From contig NZ_FUYL01000004.1 of assembly GCF_900167935.1 (NCBI RefSeq), positions 351,046-415,045 of the forward strand: a DNA stretch of 64,000 bases. Direction: 5' to 3'. The position numbers and the translations under genes were made by a program. Source of the stretch: Maribacter arcticus. GTDB taxonomy: Bacteria; Bacteroidota; Bacteroidia; Flavobacteriales; Flavobacteriaceae. The notes below the pieces were generated by a model. The model saw only the letters and a program-made list of their open reading frames with translations. It made no database searches and was not told where the DNA came from. Below are positions 54,882-63,867 of this stretch, one piece after another; the first letter of the stretch is position 1, and each line of letters opens with the position of its first letter.

Positions 54882-56162
54882 CTATTTTTTAAAATCATTA
54901 AGCGTTTTAATAATAATGGAAACACAATCTAGAAGTTCTTCTTTCGTCATTACCAAAGGTGGCGCAAAACGAATGATATTACCATGAGTGGGTTTAGCAA
55001 GTAGTCCGTTCTCCTTTAACGCCATACAAATATCCCAAGCTGTGCTACTTTCTTCAGTATCATTAATTAGTATTGCATTCAAAAGACCTTTACCACGAAC
55101 ACTATTTACCAAATCAGTAGTAGCTATAAATTTGTTTAGCTCATCTCTAAAAAGTTCACCTAATACAAAAGCATTCTCTGCTAACTTTTCTTCCTTTACT
55201 ACTTCTAAGGCTGCCATACCTACAGCAGCAGCAATAGGGTTACCACCAAAAGTACTACCATGATTACCTGGCTGAATTACATTCATAATAGCATCATTCG
55301 CCAATACCGCAGAAACAGGATAAGCACCACCAGATAGCGCTTTTCCTAAAATTAATATATCTGGTTTTGTTTCAGGTGTGCCACTACAATGCTTATCTGA
55401 ACAAGAACAATTACCACAAGTCGCAAGTAAACGTCCTGTTCGTGCAATACCTGTTTGAACTTCATCAGCAATAAATAGTACATTGTACTTTTCACAAAGT
55501 GCTTTAGCTCCACTTAGATATCCTGCAGAAGGCACATAAACCCCGGCTTCACCTTGTATAGGCTCAACCAAAAACCCTGCAACATTCTTATTTGATTTCA
55601 ACACCTCTTCTAGGGCGTTCAGATTATCATATTCTATTTTTATGAATCCCTCTGTATAAGGACCAAAATTTTTGCGTGCTACAGAATCGTTTGAAAAAGA
55701 AATAATAGTTGTTGTACGGCCATGAAAATTATTTTCACAAACAACTATTTCTGCTGAATTCTCGGGAATACATTTCTTTTCATATGCCCACTTTCTACAA
55801 ATTTTCAGAGCTGTCTCAACAGCTTCTGCACCTGTATTCATTGGTAAAAGCTTATCGAAATGAAAAGTTTCGGTTGCATACTTTTCATATTTGCCCAACA
55901 TATCATTATAAAACGCTCTAGACGTCAATGATAATGTTTTAGCCTGTTCTGTCATCGCGCCTACTATTTTTGGATGGCAATGACCTTGATTTACTGCTGA
56001 ATAGGCAGAAAGGAAATCATAATATTTTTTCCCTTCCACATCCCAAACAAATACACCTTCACCCTTACTTAATACTACGGGTAATGGATGATAATTGTGG
56101 GCTCCGTGTTTTTCTTCTAATGCAATTGCATCCTTAGAAGTGATGTTTTCTAAAATTGACAT
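54882..56162 (-). CDS. rocD: Ornithine aminotransferase with a Cys-rich insert
   Basis: 426 residues. The N-terminal EEKHGAHNYHPLPVVLSKGE and the block MNTGAEAVETALKICRKWAY are characteristic of ornithine-oxo-acid transaminase, and ILGKALSGGAYPVSAV holds the PLP lysine. It converts ornithine and 2-oxoglutarate to glutamate semialdehyde and glutamate. Between RTGRLLA and KPDILILGK there is an insert with Cys249, Cys252, Cys254 and Cys259 (CGNCSCSDKHC), which would suit a bound metal ion. I believe the insert recurs in flavobacterial relatives. Monocistronic. Confidence 0.92.
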   Translation of the reverse strand: MSILENITSKDAIALEEKHGAHNYHPLPVVLSKGEGVFVWDVEGKKYYDFLSAYSAVNQGHCHPKIVGAMTEQAKTLSLTSRAFYNDMLGKYEKYATETFHFDKLLPMNTGAEAVETALKICRKWAYEKKCIPENSAEIVVCENNFHGRTTTIISFSNDSVARKNFGPYTEGFIKIEYDNLNALEEVLKSNKNVAGFLVEPIQGEAGVYVPSAGYLSGAKALCEKYNVLFIADEVQTGIARTGRLLATCGNCSCSDKHCSGTPETKPDILILGKALSGGAYPVSAVLANDAIMNVIQPGNHGSTFGGNPIAAAVGMAALEVVKEEKLAENAFVLGELFRDELNKFIATTDLVNSVRGKGLLNAILINDTEESSTAWDICMALKENGLLAKPTHGNIIRFAPPLVMTKEELLDCVSIIIKTLNDFKK

Positions 56163-56369
56163 GATAAAAATTACTTTAAATAAAACTTTAGCAATTCCTT
56201 CTATACCTTTTTCCTTTCGAAGAGTCGAAAATTCAGCGTGGGAGAGAAATCATCCTTGTAGAAACTCAAAAATACAAATAATTGCCATCAAAAATAAAAA
56301 TTACGGCGAATGGTTTCAATATCTTGTTAATACTATCAACAACAGTATTCTCGTTTCAAAGAAACCATT

Positions 56370-56377
56370 TATTTTTG
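56370..56377 (+). promoter_or_regulatory. rlmD: -7 element TATTTTTG before rlmD
   Basis: An exact TAnnTTTG match ending 4 bases before the ATG at 56382, followed by GCGG. Suggests a very short or absent leader. Confidence 0.35.
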
Positions 56378-56381
56378 CGGC

Positions 56382-57794
56382 ATGCGAAAAAAGACAAAGC
56401 GAGAGATTTTTGAAAATGTTACGGTAGTAGATGCGGCAGCCAAAGGCAAGACTATTGGAAAAGCACCCGATGGTAGGGTTATTTTTTTAACTAACACCGT
56501 ACCAGGAGATGTGGTTGATGTTCAGACAACAAAAAAACGCAAAGCTTATTTCGAAGGAAAAGCAATTAAATTTCATTCTTTTTCAGATAAAAGAGTTGAA
56601 CCGGTATGTCTGCATTTTGGAGTATGTGGTGGTTGTAAATGGCAAGACATGGGTTATGAGCACCAACTTTTCTATAAGCAGAAAGAGGTAGAAAATAACT
56701 TAAGAAGAATTGGCCATCTAGATTTGCCAGAACTGACACCCATTCTTGGCTCTAAAGAACAATATTTCTATAGAAATAAAATGGAGTTTTCTTTTTCAGA
56801 TAGTCGTTGGTTAACATTAGATGAAATACAATCTGACAACCAAATTGAAGATAAAAATGCTTTAGGTTTTCACATACCTGGTATGTGGGATAAAATATTG
56901 GACATTAAAAAATGTCATCTTCAAAAAGATCCATCAAATGCAATTCGGTTAGAGACAAAAAAATTCGCTGTTAAAAATGGATTAACCTTTTTTAATCCTA
57001 GAAACCAATATGGTATGTTGCGTACCTTAATGATTCGCACTTCTTCTAATGGTGAAATTATGGTTCTAGTCCAATTCTTTGAGAACGATAAAGAGAAAAG
57101 AGAGCTACTTTTAAATCATCTTTCAATCACGTTTCCTGAAATAACGTCTTTATTATATGTTATCAATCCGAAACAGAATGATACTATATATGATCAAGAA
57201 ATAATTTGTTTCGCGGGTAGAGACCATATTTTTGAAGAAATGGAAGGACTTAAATTCAAAATTAACGCTAAATCTTTCTACCAAACAAATTCAGAACAAG
57301 CATACGAATTGTATAAAATAACTAGGAATTTTGCTAATTTAAAAGGCAATGAACTTGTTTATGACCTTTATACAGGTACTGGCACAATTGCCCAATTCGT
57401 GTCTAAAAAAGCTAAGAAAGTAGTAGGTATAGAATCTGTACCCGAGGCTATTTTAGATGCTAAGGAAAATGCTTTAAGAAACGAAATTGACAATGTAGAT
57501 TTCTTTGTTGGAGATATGAAAAATATTTTCAATGAGCAGTTTATTGCCCAGAATGGTGTGCCAGATGTAATTATTACTGACCCACCACGCGACGGTATGC
57601 ATAAAGATGTTGTACAACAAATACTAAATATTGCGCCTAATAAAGTAGTATATGTTAGCTGTAATAGTGCAACCCAAGCAAGGGATTTAGAAATGATGAA
57701 AGATATGTACGTGATAACAAAAGTGCAACCTGTAGATATGTTTCCGCAAACCCACCACGTCGAAAATGTTGTACTTTTAGAAAAGAAAGTTTAA
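56382..57794 (+). CDS. rlmD: 23S rRNA (uracil-C5)-methyltransferase, RlmD family
   Basis: 470 residues. A TRAM domain at the N-terminus (EIFENVTVVDAAAKGKTIGK) is followed by Fe-S cysteines (VCLHFGVCGGCKW and a later KKCHLQ). The SAM domain has VYDLYTGTGTIAQFVSKKAK, the motif IITDPPRDGMHKDVVQ, and the catalytic Cys in VVYVSCNSATQARDL. It methylates C5 of a uracil in 23S rRNA; the exact position is by family inference. A DUF6452 gene follows after one base. Confidence 0.9.
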   Translation: MRKKTKREIFENVTVVDAAAKGKTIGKAPDGRVIFLTNTVPGDVVDVQTTKKRKAYFEGKAIKFHSFSDKRVEPVCLHFGVCGGCKWQDMGYEHQLFYKQKEVENNLRRIGHLDLPELTPILGSKEQYFYRNKMEFSFSDSRWLTLDEIQSDNQIEDKNALGFHIPGMWDKILDIKKCHLQKDPSNAIRLETKKFAVKNGLTFFNPRNQYGMLRTLMIRTSSNGEIMVLVQFFENDKEKRELLLNHLSITFPEITSLLYVINPKQNDTIYDQEIICFAGRDHIFEEMEGLKFKINAKSFYQTNSEQAYELYKITRNFANLKGNELVYDLYTGTGTIAQFVSKKAKKVVGIESVPEAILDAKENALRNEIDNVDFFVGDMKNIFNEQFIAQNGVPDVIITDPPRDGMHKDVVQQILNIAPNKVVYVSCNSATQARDLEMMKDMYVITKVQPVDMFPQTHHVENVVLLEKKV

Positions 57795-57795
57795 A

Positions 57796-58302
57796 ATGAG
57801 AAGTTTTCGAATTGGCATAGTACTATTTATAGGCATCCTAGCTGTAGCTTCTTGTGAGAAAGATGATATTTGTGTAGAAGGTGATACACCTTTGTTGGTA
57901 ATAGAATTTTATAACATTAATGATACATCGGCTTTAAAAATAGTACCTACAATTAGGGTTGTTGGTGTGGGCCAAAACGTAACCGTTAATACCGTTGCCG
58001 ATAGAACGGCGCTGAACACTATATCCATTCCATTAAAAACAGATGTCGACGTTACAAGTTTTATAATTATCTCAGCTTCAGCCTCAGCAGAAGACGGTTC
58101 AGAGACAGGCAATATAGATACGGTTAATTTCTCTTATAAAAGGTTAGAAGATTTTTTATCTCGCGGATGTGGTTTTGTGGTTAACTATGATAGTTTGCAA
58201 GCAAATGTATCGTCTGACACCAATAATTGGATTAAAGATATAGAAATAATAAGAGCACAAGTCATCAATTCAGATTCTACACATGTCAAGATTTTTCATT
58301 AA
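57796..58302 (+). CDS. DUF6452 family lipoprotein
   Basis: 168 residues with a lipoprotein signal (MRSFRIGIVLFIGILAVASC) followed by EKDDICVEGDTPLLVIEFYN, typical of the family. Beta-rich; no known function. The last 20 bases overlap the start of the DUF6048 gene, a pairing common in flavobacteria, so the two products may form an envelope complex. Confidence 0.85.
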   Translation: MRSFRIGIVLFIGILAVASCEKDDICVEGDTPLLVIEFYNINDTSALKIVPTIRVVGVGQNVTVNTVADRTALNTISIPLKTDVDVTSFIIISASASAEDGSETGNIDTVNFSYKRLEDFLSRGCGFVVNYDSLQANVSSDTNNWIKDIEIIRAQVINSDSTHVKIFH

Positions 58303-59050
58303 TCTTTATTTTTTATTTTTTGTATTCTTGGCTATTAGCCAAAGCAAGCCAATAGACCTTAATCCAAAAGATACTGTTGAATATAAACAGTCTTATGGCA
58401 TAAGCCTAGGGTTAGATCTAAGCCGTATTATAACATCTTCATTAGCCAATAATTATAGTGGTTTTGAAATAGTTGCAGATTATAGATTGACTCAAAGTTT
58501 ATATATCGCAGCCGAATTAGGTAACGAAGAAAAAACAAGGCAAGAAGACTTATTTAATTTTACCACATCGGGCAGTTATTTAAAAGTAGGCGTAAATAAA
58601 AACAATTATGCAAATTGGTATGGCGAGCGCAATCTAATTTATTTAGGAGGAAGATTGGCATTTAGTACTTTTGAAAACACATTAAACAATTACCAATACT
58701 TTGACACAAACCGTTATTGGAACCCAGAAGATTTTGCTACTGGCTCAGATGTTCCTGAAAAATTTTCAGGGCTTTCTGCTACATGGCTAGAAGCAGTTTT
58801 TGGAACTAAAGTTGAGCTATTTTCTAATATTTATATGGGAGCTAGCATTCGTTTAGGGATAATTTTAGCACAAAAGGAAGATGACCGTTTACCAAATTTA
58901 TGGATACCAGGGTTTAATAAAGTTACCGATGACAGCCGCTTCGGTGTAGGCTATAATTATAGTATTTCCTATTTCTTACCATTATACAAGAAAAAAAATA
59001 AGGTAAATAAGAAAATTGAACAAGCAGAGAAAGAAGCCGAAGAATTATAG
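58283..59050 (+). CDS. DUF6048 family outer-membrane protein
   Basis: 255 residues with a signal peptide (MSRFFINLYFLFFVFLAISQ). Antiparallel strands with alternating aromatic residues (YGISLGLDLSRIITSS, FEIVADYRLTQSLYIAAELG, FGVGYNYSISYFLPLYKKK) suggest a small beta barrel, and a charged helical tail ends it. The function is unknown. It overlaps the DUF6452 gene and is convergent with a small membrane gene, sharing 6 bases. Confidence 0.85.
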   Translation: MSRFFINLYFLFFVFLAISQSKPIDLNPKDTVEYKQSYGISLGLDLSRIITSSLANNYSGFEIVADYRLTQSLYIAAELGNEEKTRQEDLFNFTTSGSYLKVGVNKNNYANWYGERNLIYLGGRLAFSTFENTLNNYQYFDTNRYWNPEDFATGSDVPEKFSGLSATWLEAVFGTKVELFSNIYMGASIRLGIILAQKEDDRLPNLWIPGFNKVTDDSRFGVGYNYSISYFLPLYKKKNKVNKKIEQAEKEAEEL

Positions 59051-59275
59051 TTCTTTAAAACCTTTCAAGAAAATCCATTTCATTACAATTTTATCTACAC
59101 CTTCTTTTTTAATTACTACAAACTTAGGAGCGAGAAAAGATGCCGCAATGGCTGCAATTAAAGACATATAGAACGAATCTAACTGCAGAAATAAGCTTAA
59201 TCCAAATCGAAACAGGACAAAAAGAATAGCAAATCCTAAAAAATTAAAGACAAGAACTTTGTGTTTAGGTTTCAT
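59045..59275 (-). CDS. Small two-helix membrane protein
   Basis: 76 residues with two hydrophobic stretches (VLVFNFLGFAILFVLFRFGL and FYMSLIAAIAASFLAPKFVV) and a polar C-terminus. The function is unknown. Its start overlaps the end of the THUMP methyltransferase gene by 4 bases, so it is translated from the same mRNA. Confidence 0.7.
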   Translation of the reverse strand: MKPKHKVLVFNFLGFAILFVLFRFGLSLFLQLDSFYMSLIAAIAASFLAPKFVVIKKEGVDKIVMKWIFLKGFKEL

Positions 59276-60441
59276 TCTTCGTTATTCTTTTGATGTTTAG
59301 CTTTTTTGCTGCCCTCATACATTTCGTATTTAACCAAACGCGATTCTAAATGGCTATTAAATACCTTTATTTTACGTGAAGGTCGAAGACCTACAAACTT
59401 TAAAGCAGGGAGGTTGCTAGTTATAAACCATGCATTAGTACCAGGATATCCCTTTTTTAAGGTATCTCCAATGGCGCTATAGAAATTTTCCATCTCTATA
59501 TCCAATCGTTCTCCGTATGGAGGGTTAAAGCACATATGTAAAGCACCTTCAGATTCTTTTTCAGTTTTGAAAAAATCTTTTCTTTCTACGGTGATATAAT
59601 CTGTCAAGTTTGCATTTTCAATGTTATCCAATGCTTTTCTTACCGCAGAAGGTGCCTTATCATATCCAATTATCTTATGATGAAACTCTCTAGTTTTCTT
59701 TAAACTCGAATCAACAATTTTCTCATATAATTCGGCATCAAAGTCCGACCATTTTTCAAAGGCAAATCCTTTTCTATTGATATTAGCAGGAATATTACAA
59801 GCAATCATAGCCGCTTCTGTCAACATGGTACCACTACCGCACATGGGGTCAAGAAAGTCGCTTTGACCATCCCAACCACTTAAAAGCAATAATCCAGACG
59901 CTAATACCTCGTTAATTGGTGCAATATTAGTAGCCGTACGATAGCCCCTGCGATGTAAAGAGCTACCAGAACTATCTAAAGAAACATTGCACTCATTATT
60001 GTGAATATGTATATTAATACGTAAATCTGGGTCCTTTATATCTACATCTGGTCGTGTACCTTCAGTATCGCGAAACTTGTCAACTATTGCATCCTTGGTT
60101 TTTTGTGATACATATAAAGAATGGGTAAACTCTTCAGAATTGACAGTAGTATCTATGGCAAAGGTTTCACTGACAGAAAGGTATTCTGTCCAGTCCATTG
60201 CATAAATCTTTTTATATAAATCATTTTCATCTCTAACTTGAAATGAATGTATAGGCTTAATAATCTTTATAGCTGTTCTTAGACATAAATTTGCCTTATA
60301 CATAAAACCCAGATCCCCTTCGAAAGATACATTACGAACACCCTCAATAACATTACTAGCACCAAGATTTCTAAGTTCTTTAGATAGTAGTTCCTCAAAA
60401 CCAAATAGGGTCTTAGCGACCATTTTAAAATTATTACCCAT
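59272..60441 (-). CDS. THUMP-domain RNA methyltransferase (RlmL N-terminal type)
   Basis: 389 residues. The N-terminal THUMP domain (KTLFGFEELLSKELRNLGAS, then VYSQKT-like binding segments) is joined to a class I SAM domain with DPMCGSGTMLTEAAMIACNI and the catalytic FNPPYGERLDIE. N2-guanine methylation of 23S rRNA is the expected activity, as in the N-terminal half of E. coli RlmL; tRNA guanine is an alternative. A TATTTTTG box lies upstream. Confidence 0.9.
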   Translation of the reverse strand: MGNNFKMVAKTLFGFEELLSKELRNLGASNVIEGVRNVSFEGDLGFMYKANLCLRTAIKIIKPIHSFQVRDENDLYKKIYAMDWTEYLSVSETFAIDTTVNSEEFTHSLYVSQKTKDAIVDKFRDTEGTRPDVDIKDPDLRINIHIHNNECNVSLDSSGSSLHRRGYRTATNIAPINEVLASGLLLLSGWDGQSDFLDPMCGSGTMLTEAAMIACNIPANINRKGFAFEKWSDFDAELYEKIVDSSLKKTREFHHKIIGYDKAPSAVRKALDNIENANLTDYITVERKDFFKTEKESEGALHMCFNPPYGERLDIEMENFYSAIGDTLKKGYPGTNAWFITSNLPALKFVGLRPSRKIKVFNSHLESRLVKYEMYEGSKKAKHQKNNEE

Positions 60442-60461
60442 ATCTACTTTTTCTCGTACCG

Positions 60462-60469
60462 CAAAAATA
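60462..60469 (-). promoter_or_regulatory. -7 element TATTTTTG before the THUMP methyltransferase gene
   Basis: An exact TAnnTTTG match on the minus strand, 20 bases before the ATG at 60441. Like the rlmD box it is followed by GCGG. Confidence 0.35.
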
Positions 60470-60535
60470 CGCTAATTTTGACGCTAGATTAATTTAAGAC
60501 CTATTTCCTTTTATTTAAGCCTAAGAAGCATTTAC

Positions 60536-61207
60536 ATGATTTATATTTTACCTGTACTGGGAGTACTCTTGAGTTTTCTTTTTGTGGTAGTTAGCAAACC
60601 TCAAAAAAATGAATATTTTAAACTTCTATTAGCGTTTAGTGGAGCATTTTTATTAGCACTAACGATATTTGAATTATTACCGGAGGTCTACAACCACAGT
60701 GACCCAAAAACAATCGGAATATTTATAATGTTGGGAATATTATTTCAAATATTTCTTGAGTTCTTTTCTAAAGGTGCAGAACATGGACATGTACATATTT
60801 CAAAAGAAAGTACAAATTTTCCATGGTTACTTTTCATAAGCCTCTGTATACATTCTTTATTAGAAGGCTTACCAATTGGATTGAACGATACTATAATTTA
60901 TGGTATTTTAATTCATAAAATTCCTATAGCTATTATTCTAAGTATCTTTTTTCTTGGTTCTAAAATAAAGCCAATACATGCAGGTTTATTCATGGTCCTA
61001 TTTTCAGTTATGACCCCTATTGGCACTTTTTTAGCGCATACCGTAGAAATATTATCGACCTATGCGGTCTATCTTAATGCTTTGGTAATAGGTGTATTCT
61101 TGCATATTTCTACCGTAATTTTATTTGAAAGCTCTGAAGGCCATAAGTTTAACTTAAGAAAACTATTAGTCATTATTTTTGGGATAACTATAGCTTATTT
61201 TTTGTAA
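60536..61207 (+). CDS. ZIP family metal transporter
   Basis: 223 residues with about seven membrane helices. HSLLEGLPIGLNDT and YGILIHKIPIAIIL hold the His/Glu metal-site residues of helices IV and V of ZIP transporters, and a His-rich cytoplasmic loop (GAEHGHVHIS) precedes them. Expected to move zinc or another divalent metal into the cytoplasm. The DUF4268 gene starts at the next base after its stop. Confidence 0.88.
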   Translation: MIYILPVLGVLLSFLFVVVSKPQKNEYFKLLLAFSGAFLLALTIFELLPEVYNHSDPKTIGIFIMLGILFQIFLEFFSKGAEHGHVHISKESTNFPWLLFISLCIHSLLEGLPIGLNDTIIYGILIHKIPIAIILSIFFLGSKIKPIHAGLFMVLFSVMTPIGTFLAHTVEILSTYAVYLNALVIGVFLHISTVILFESSEGHKFNLRKLLVIIFGITIAYFL

Positions 61208-61633
61208 ATGTTCAGCAAAGAAGATTCTAGAAAATTACGTGAGGAATTTTGGATTGCCTTCGGAAAGTCATTCCCAAACAAATGGGTATTATACAAAACA
61301 AAAATAAAGGGGTTATCCTTTAAATTTCATTTCGATTTAAGAAAGGCAATGGTATCTATAGATGTTGATACCGAATTTGAGCAACGGATTAAAGTATGGG
61401 ATAAGTTAGTTGCCTTGAAATCTATTTTACTAGAGGAATATCTTGCAGAAGCAGTTTACGAAGACTTCTTTTTACTAGAAAATAAAAAAGAAATTTCAAG
61501 AATTTACATAGAATTAAATAACGTATCCATCCACAACAAAAACACCTGGAGAGAAACAATGGAGTTTTTAAATCAATCTATGCTTAAGATTGAGATTTTC
61601 TTTGAAGAGTATAAGGATATTATTGATTCCTAA
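61208..61633 (+). CDS. DUF4268 domain protein
   Basis: 141 residues. FWIAFGKSFPNKWVLYKTKI and KGLSFKFHFDLRKAMVSIDV match DUF4268, a domain also found at the end of some restriction-type proteins. As a stand-alone protein its role is unknown. No nuclease motif is visible. It starts directly at the ZIP stop, so the two are co-transcribed. Confidence 0.8.
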   Translation: MFSKEDSRKLREEFWIAFGKSFPNKWVLYKTKIKGLSFKFHFDLRKAMVSIDVDTEFEQRIKVWDKLVALKSILLEEYLAEAVYEDFFLLENKKEISRIYIELNNVSIHNKNTWRETMEFLNQSMLKIEIFFEEYKDIIDS

Positions 61634-61664
61634 ATTAAGATATACCTAGTAAATACTTTTTGTT

Positions 61665-62297
61665 TTATATTACATTTAAGTATATGAAAAACCAATGGCT
61701 AACTGCGCCACAAAGTACAAACATGTGCCATATGAAGTGATTATAAGGAATCTTTTTTATAGCATAAAATATAATACCTACGGTGTAAAACGCACCGCCA
61801 ACCATAAGAAGTTGAATACCCCTTTCTGATATATTATTAATAAGGTTATCCAAATCAAAAACAATAAGCCAGCCCATTACCAAATAAAGTAATAAAGACA
61901 GAATTTCATATTTACCAGTAAAAAACAGTTTTAAAAATGTTCCAAACAACGCTATTCCCCATACCGTAAAAAATATAAACCAACCATTACCATCAATTAA
62001 GGTAATTAGCGCCACAGGAGTATAAGTACCTGCTATTAGGTAATAAATATTAATATGGTCAAGGATTCGCAGTCTATGCTTCCAAACTCTGTTAGTAACG
62101 CTGTGATAAACGGCAGAAACCGTAAGCATACTAATTAATGTAATACTATAAATGACTAAGCCAGATACCGCATAGAAAGATTTGAAACTATTCTCTCTCA
62201 ATAAAATTACCATGGCAAAAATTGCCAAAATCGAACCTACTGCATGAGAAAAGAAATTGAGCTTCTCATGTTCTTCAATCGTGTCTAAATATGACAT
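61665..62297 (-). CDS. Hemolysin III / PAQR family membrane protein
   Basis: 210 residues, seven membrane helices. Motifs: EEHEKLNFFSHAVGSILAIF at the start, LTVSAVYHSVTNRVWKHRLR with the conserved Ser and His, and HFIWHMFVLCGAVSHWFFIY with the C-terminal His residues. Related to eukaryotic adiponectin receptors, which are zinc-dependent hydrolases of lipid amides. It lies 13 bases after the amidohydrolase gene on the same strand and is probably co-transcribed. Confidence 0.9.
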   Translation of the reverse strand: MSYLDTIEEHEKLNFFSHAVGSILAIFAMVILLRENSFKSFYAVSGLVIYSITLISMLTVSAVYHSVTNRVWKHRLRILDHINIYYLIAGTYTPVALITLIDGNGWFIFFTVWGIALFGTFLKLFFTGKYEILSLLLYLVMGWLIVFDLDNLINNISERGIQLLMVGGAFYTVGIIFYAIKKIPYNHFIWHMFVLCGAVSHWFFIYLNVI

Positions 62298-62310
62298 TAA
62301 TATCTTCTAT

Positions 62311-63648
62311 TTATTTATATCGCTTACCATGTTTAATTACCATATCTACATCTTGCAAAAGACTTATATATCGTAATACATCGCCTTTTACAGCTATAAT
62401 ATCAGCATATTTACCAGGAGTTATTGTACCAACTTCATCTGATACTCCCATCCACAATGATGGCCAATATGTAGCTCCACGTATTGCATACATTGGATCA
62501 ATTCCAAATTCATTCACCCACACATCAAGTTCATTCCAAGTTGACTGACTATGAAATTTCATTGGTATTCCACTATCGGTGCCAACCATTAAAACAACAC
62601 CAGCATTTAATAATTGATTTACTTTAGTTTCAAGAGTGGGTCTTCGACTTGAAGTTAATTGAAAATAAGGAAGACGATCAGAATGTTCAATACTTTTTTT
62701 AATATCCGTTACCACACTATCCGGTAAACCTCTATGCCAAGAATCCTCATCAATAAATTCAGGATTATCTCGCATATATTCATAATTATACAATACTTCT
62801 ACTGTAGGTGTCCAAAATAATGGGCCCTGGCTCATATCTGCAGTACGCTCCTTTATCATTTCCATAATATCATTAGGGTATTCAGGTGCAGATGATAAAC
62901 CAGTGTGCTCAAAACAATCGGCACCAGCCATTAATCCTCTTCTAATCTCCTCAGGTCTATGACTATGAGCCACAACTTTTAAATTGTTCTTATGGGCTTC
63001 ATCTACAATAGCCTGAACTTCTGCCATCGACATTTGATCTTGGTCAATTAGTTTAATCATATCCACACCTGCGGCAGCTAGTTTTCTTATTTTCTTGCGC
63101 GCATCTTCAACACCATCAATTCCCCATCTAAAATCTTCTGTCCCAGGATATGGTTTATGCTGAATAAACGGTCCAGACACATATAAAGTTGCTCCAGGAA
63201 TCTCACCGTTGTTAATAGCATCCCTTACCGCAATACTTTCTTTTAAAGGTGCACCTAAATCACGTGCACTAGTAACACCTGCCATTAATAATTGATGAGC
63301 GGATGATGGCATAATAACTTTTTCTAAAAGAGGTGGATAAGTTTTATCCCAATACGCGTAATCTGCATGTCCATTTAACATCGTATGAACATGCATATCC
63401 CATAAGCCAGGTAAAACACTCATGCCTTCAGTTGAAATAATCTCTGCATTTTCAGGAATTTTTGTATTGTCTTGATTACCCACAGAAACTATTTTTTGTC
63501 CCTCTATAATAATGACGCTATTTTTAATAGGCTCTGAACCAAAGCCATCAATAAGGGTGCCCCCGACCAATGCTTTTATTTTATTTTCTTGAGCAATACC
63601 CAAGATACCGATAGAACCGAAAATAAGTAAGCAGAATATCCTTTTCAT
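62311..63648 (-). CDS. Exported amidohydrolase
   Basis: 445 residues with a signal peptide (MKRIFCLLIFGSIGILGIAQ). Full metal set: LPGLWDMHVHTMLNGHADY with HxH, DMIKLIDQDQ supplying the Lys, VVAHSHRPEEIRRGLMAGAD, FEHTGLSS and LMVGTDSGIPM with the Asp. It resembles imidazolonepropionase-like and prolidase-like periplasmic enzymes, but the substrate cannot be told. Unlike the protein at 532-1824, all catalytic ligands are present. A TATATTTA box lies 18 bases upstream of the ATG. Confidence 0.9.
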   Translation of the reverse strand: MKRIFCLLIFGSIGILGIAQENKIKALVGGTLIDGFGSEPIKNSVIIIEGQKIVSVGNQDNTKIPENAEIISTEGMSVLPGLWDMHVHTMLNGHADYAYWDKTYPPLLEKVIMPSSAHQLLMAGVTSARDLGAPLKESIAVRDAINNGEIPGATLYVSGPFIQHKPYPGTEDFRWGIDGVEDARKKIRKLAAAGVDMIKLIDQDQMSMAEVQAIVDEAHKNNLKVVAHSHRPEEIRRGLMAGADCFEHTGLSSAPEYPNDIMEMIKERTADMSQGPLFWTPTVEVLYNYEYMRDNPEFIDEDSWHRGLPDSVVTDIKKSIEHSDRLPYFQLTSSRRPTLETKVNQLLNAGVVLMVGTDSGIPMKFHSQSTWNELDVWVNEFGIDPMYAIRGATYWPSLWMGVSDEVGTITPGKYADIIAVKGDVLRYISLLQDVDMVIKHGKRYK

Positions 63649-63721
63649 AATATGTATTTAGATACTTAAATATACTAAAAGGAAGTACTTAGTAAGAAGT
63701 TATTTAGATTTTGGGTATAAA

Positions 63722-63752
63722 AAAAGCCCCTTACATTTCTGTAAAGGGCTTT
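63722..63752 (-). terminator. rRNA operon terminator
   Basis: On the minus strand AAAGCCCTTTAC and GTAAGGGGCTTT form a 12-bp stem with one G-T pair around AGAAAT, followed by T residues. It lies directly after the 5S rRNA. Confidence 0.9.
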
Positions 63753-63756
63753 CGAA

Positions 63757-63867
63757 AAAGGCGGCTACCTACTCTCCCACTTAGTATAGCAGTACCATCG
63801 GCGCAAACGGTCTTAACTTCCCTGTTCGGAATGGTAAGGGGTGGGCCCCGTCGCCATGGCCACCTAA
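63757..63867 (-). rRNA. rrf: 5S ribosomal RNA
   Basis: About 110 bases on the minus strand. The ends AGGTGGC and GCCGCCT pair to form helix I. Internal segments CCATTCCGAACAGGGAAGTT and GTGGGAGAGTAGGT are typical of bacterial 5S. It marks the 3' end of an rRNA operon whose 23S gene must lie beyond base 64000. Confidence 0.95.
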
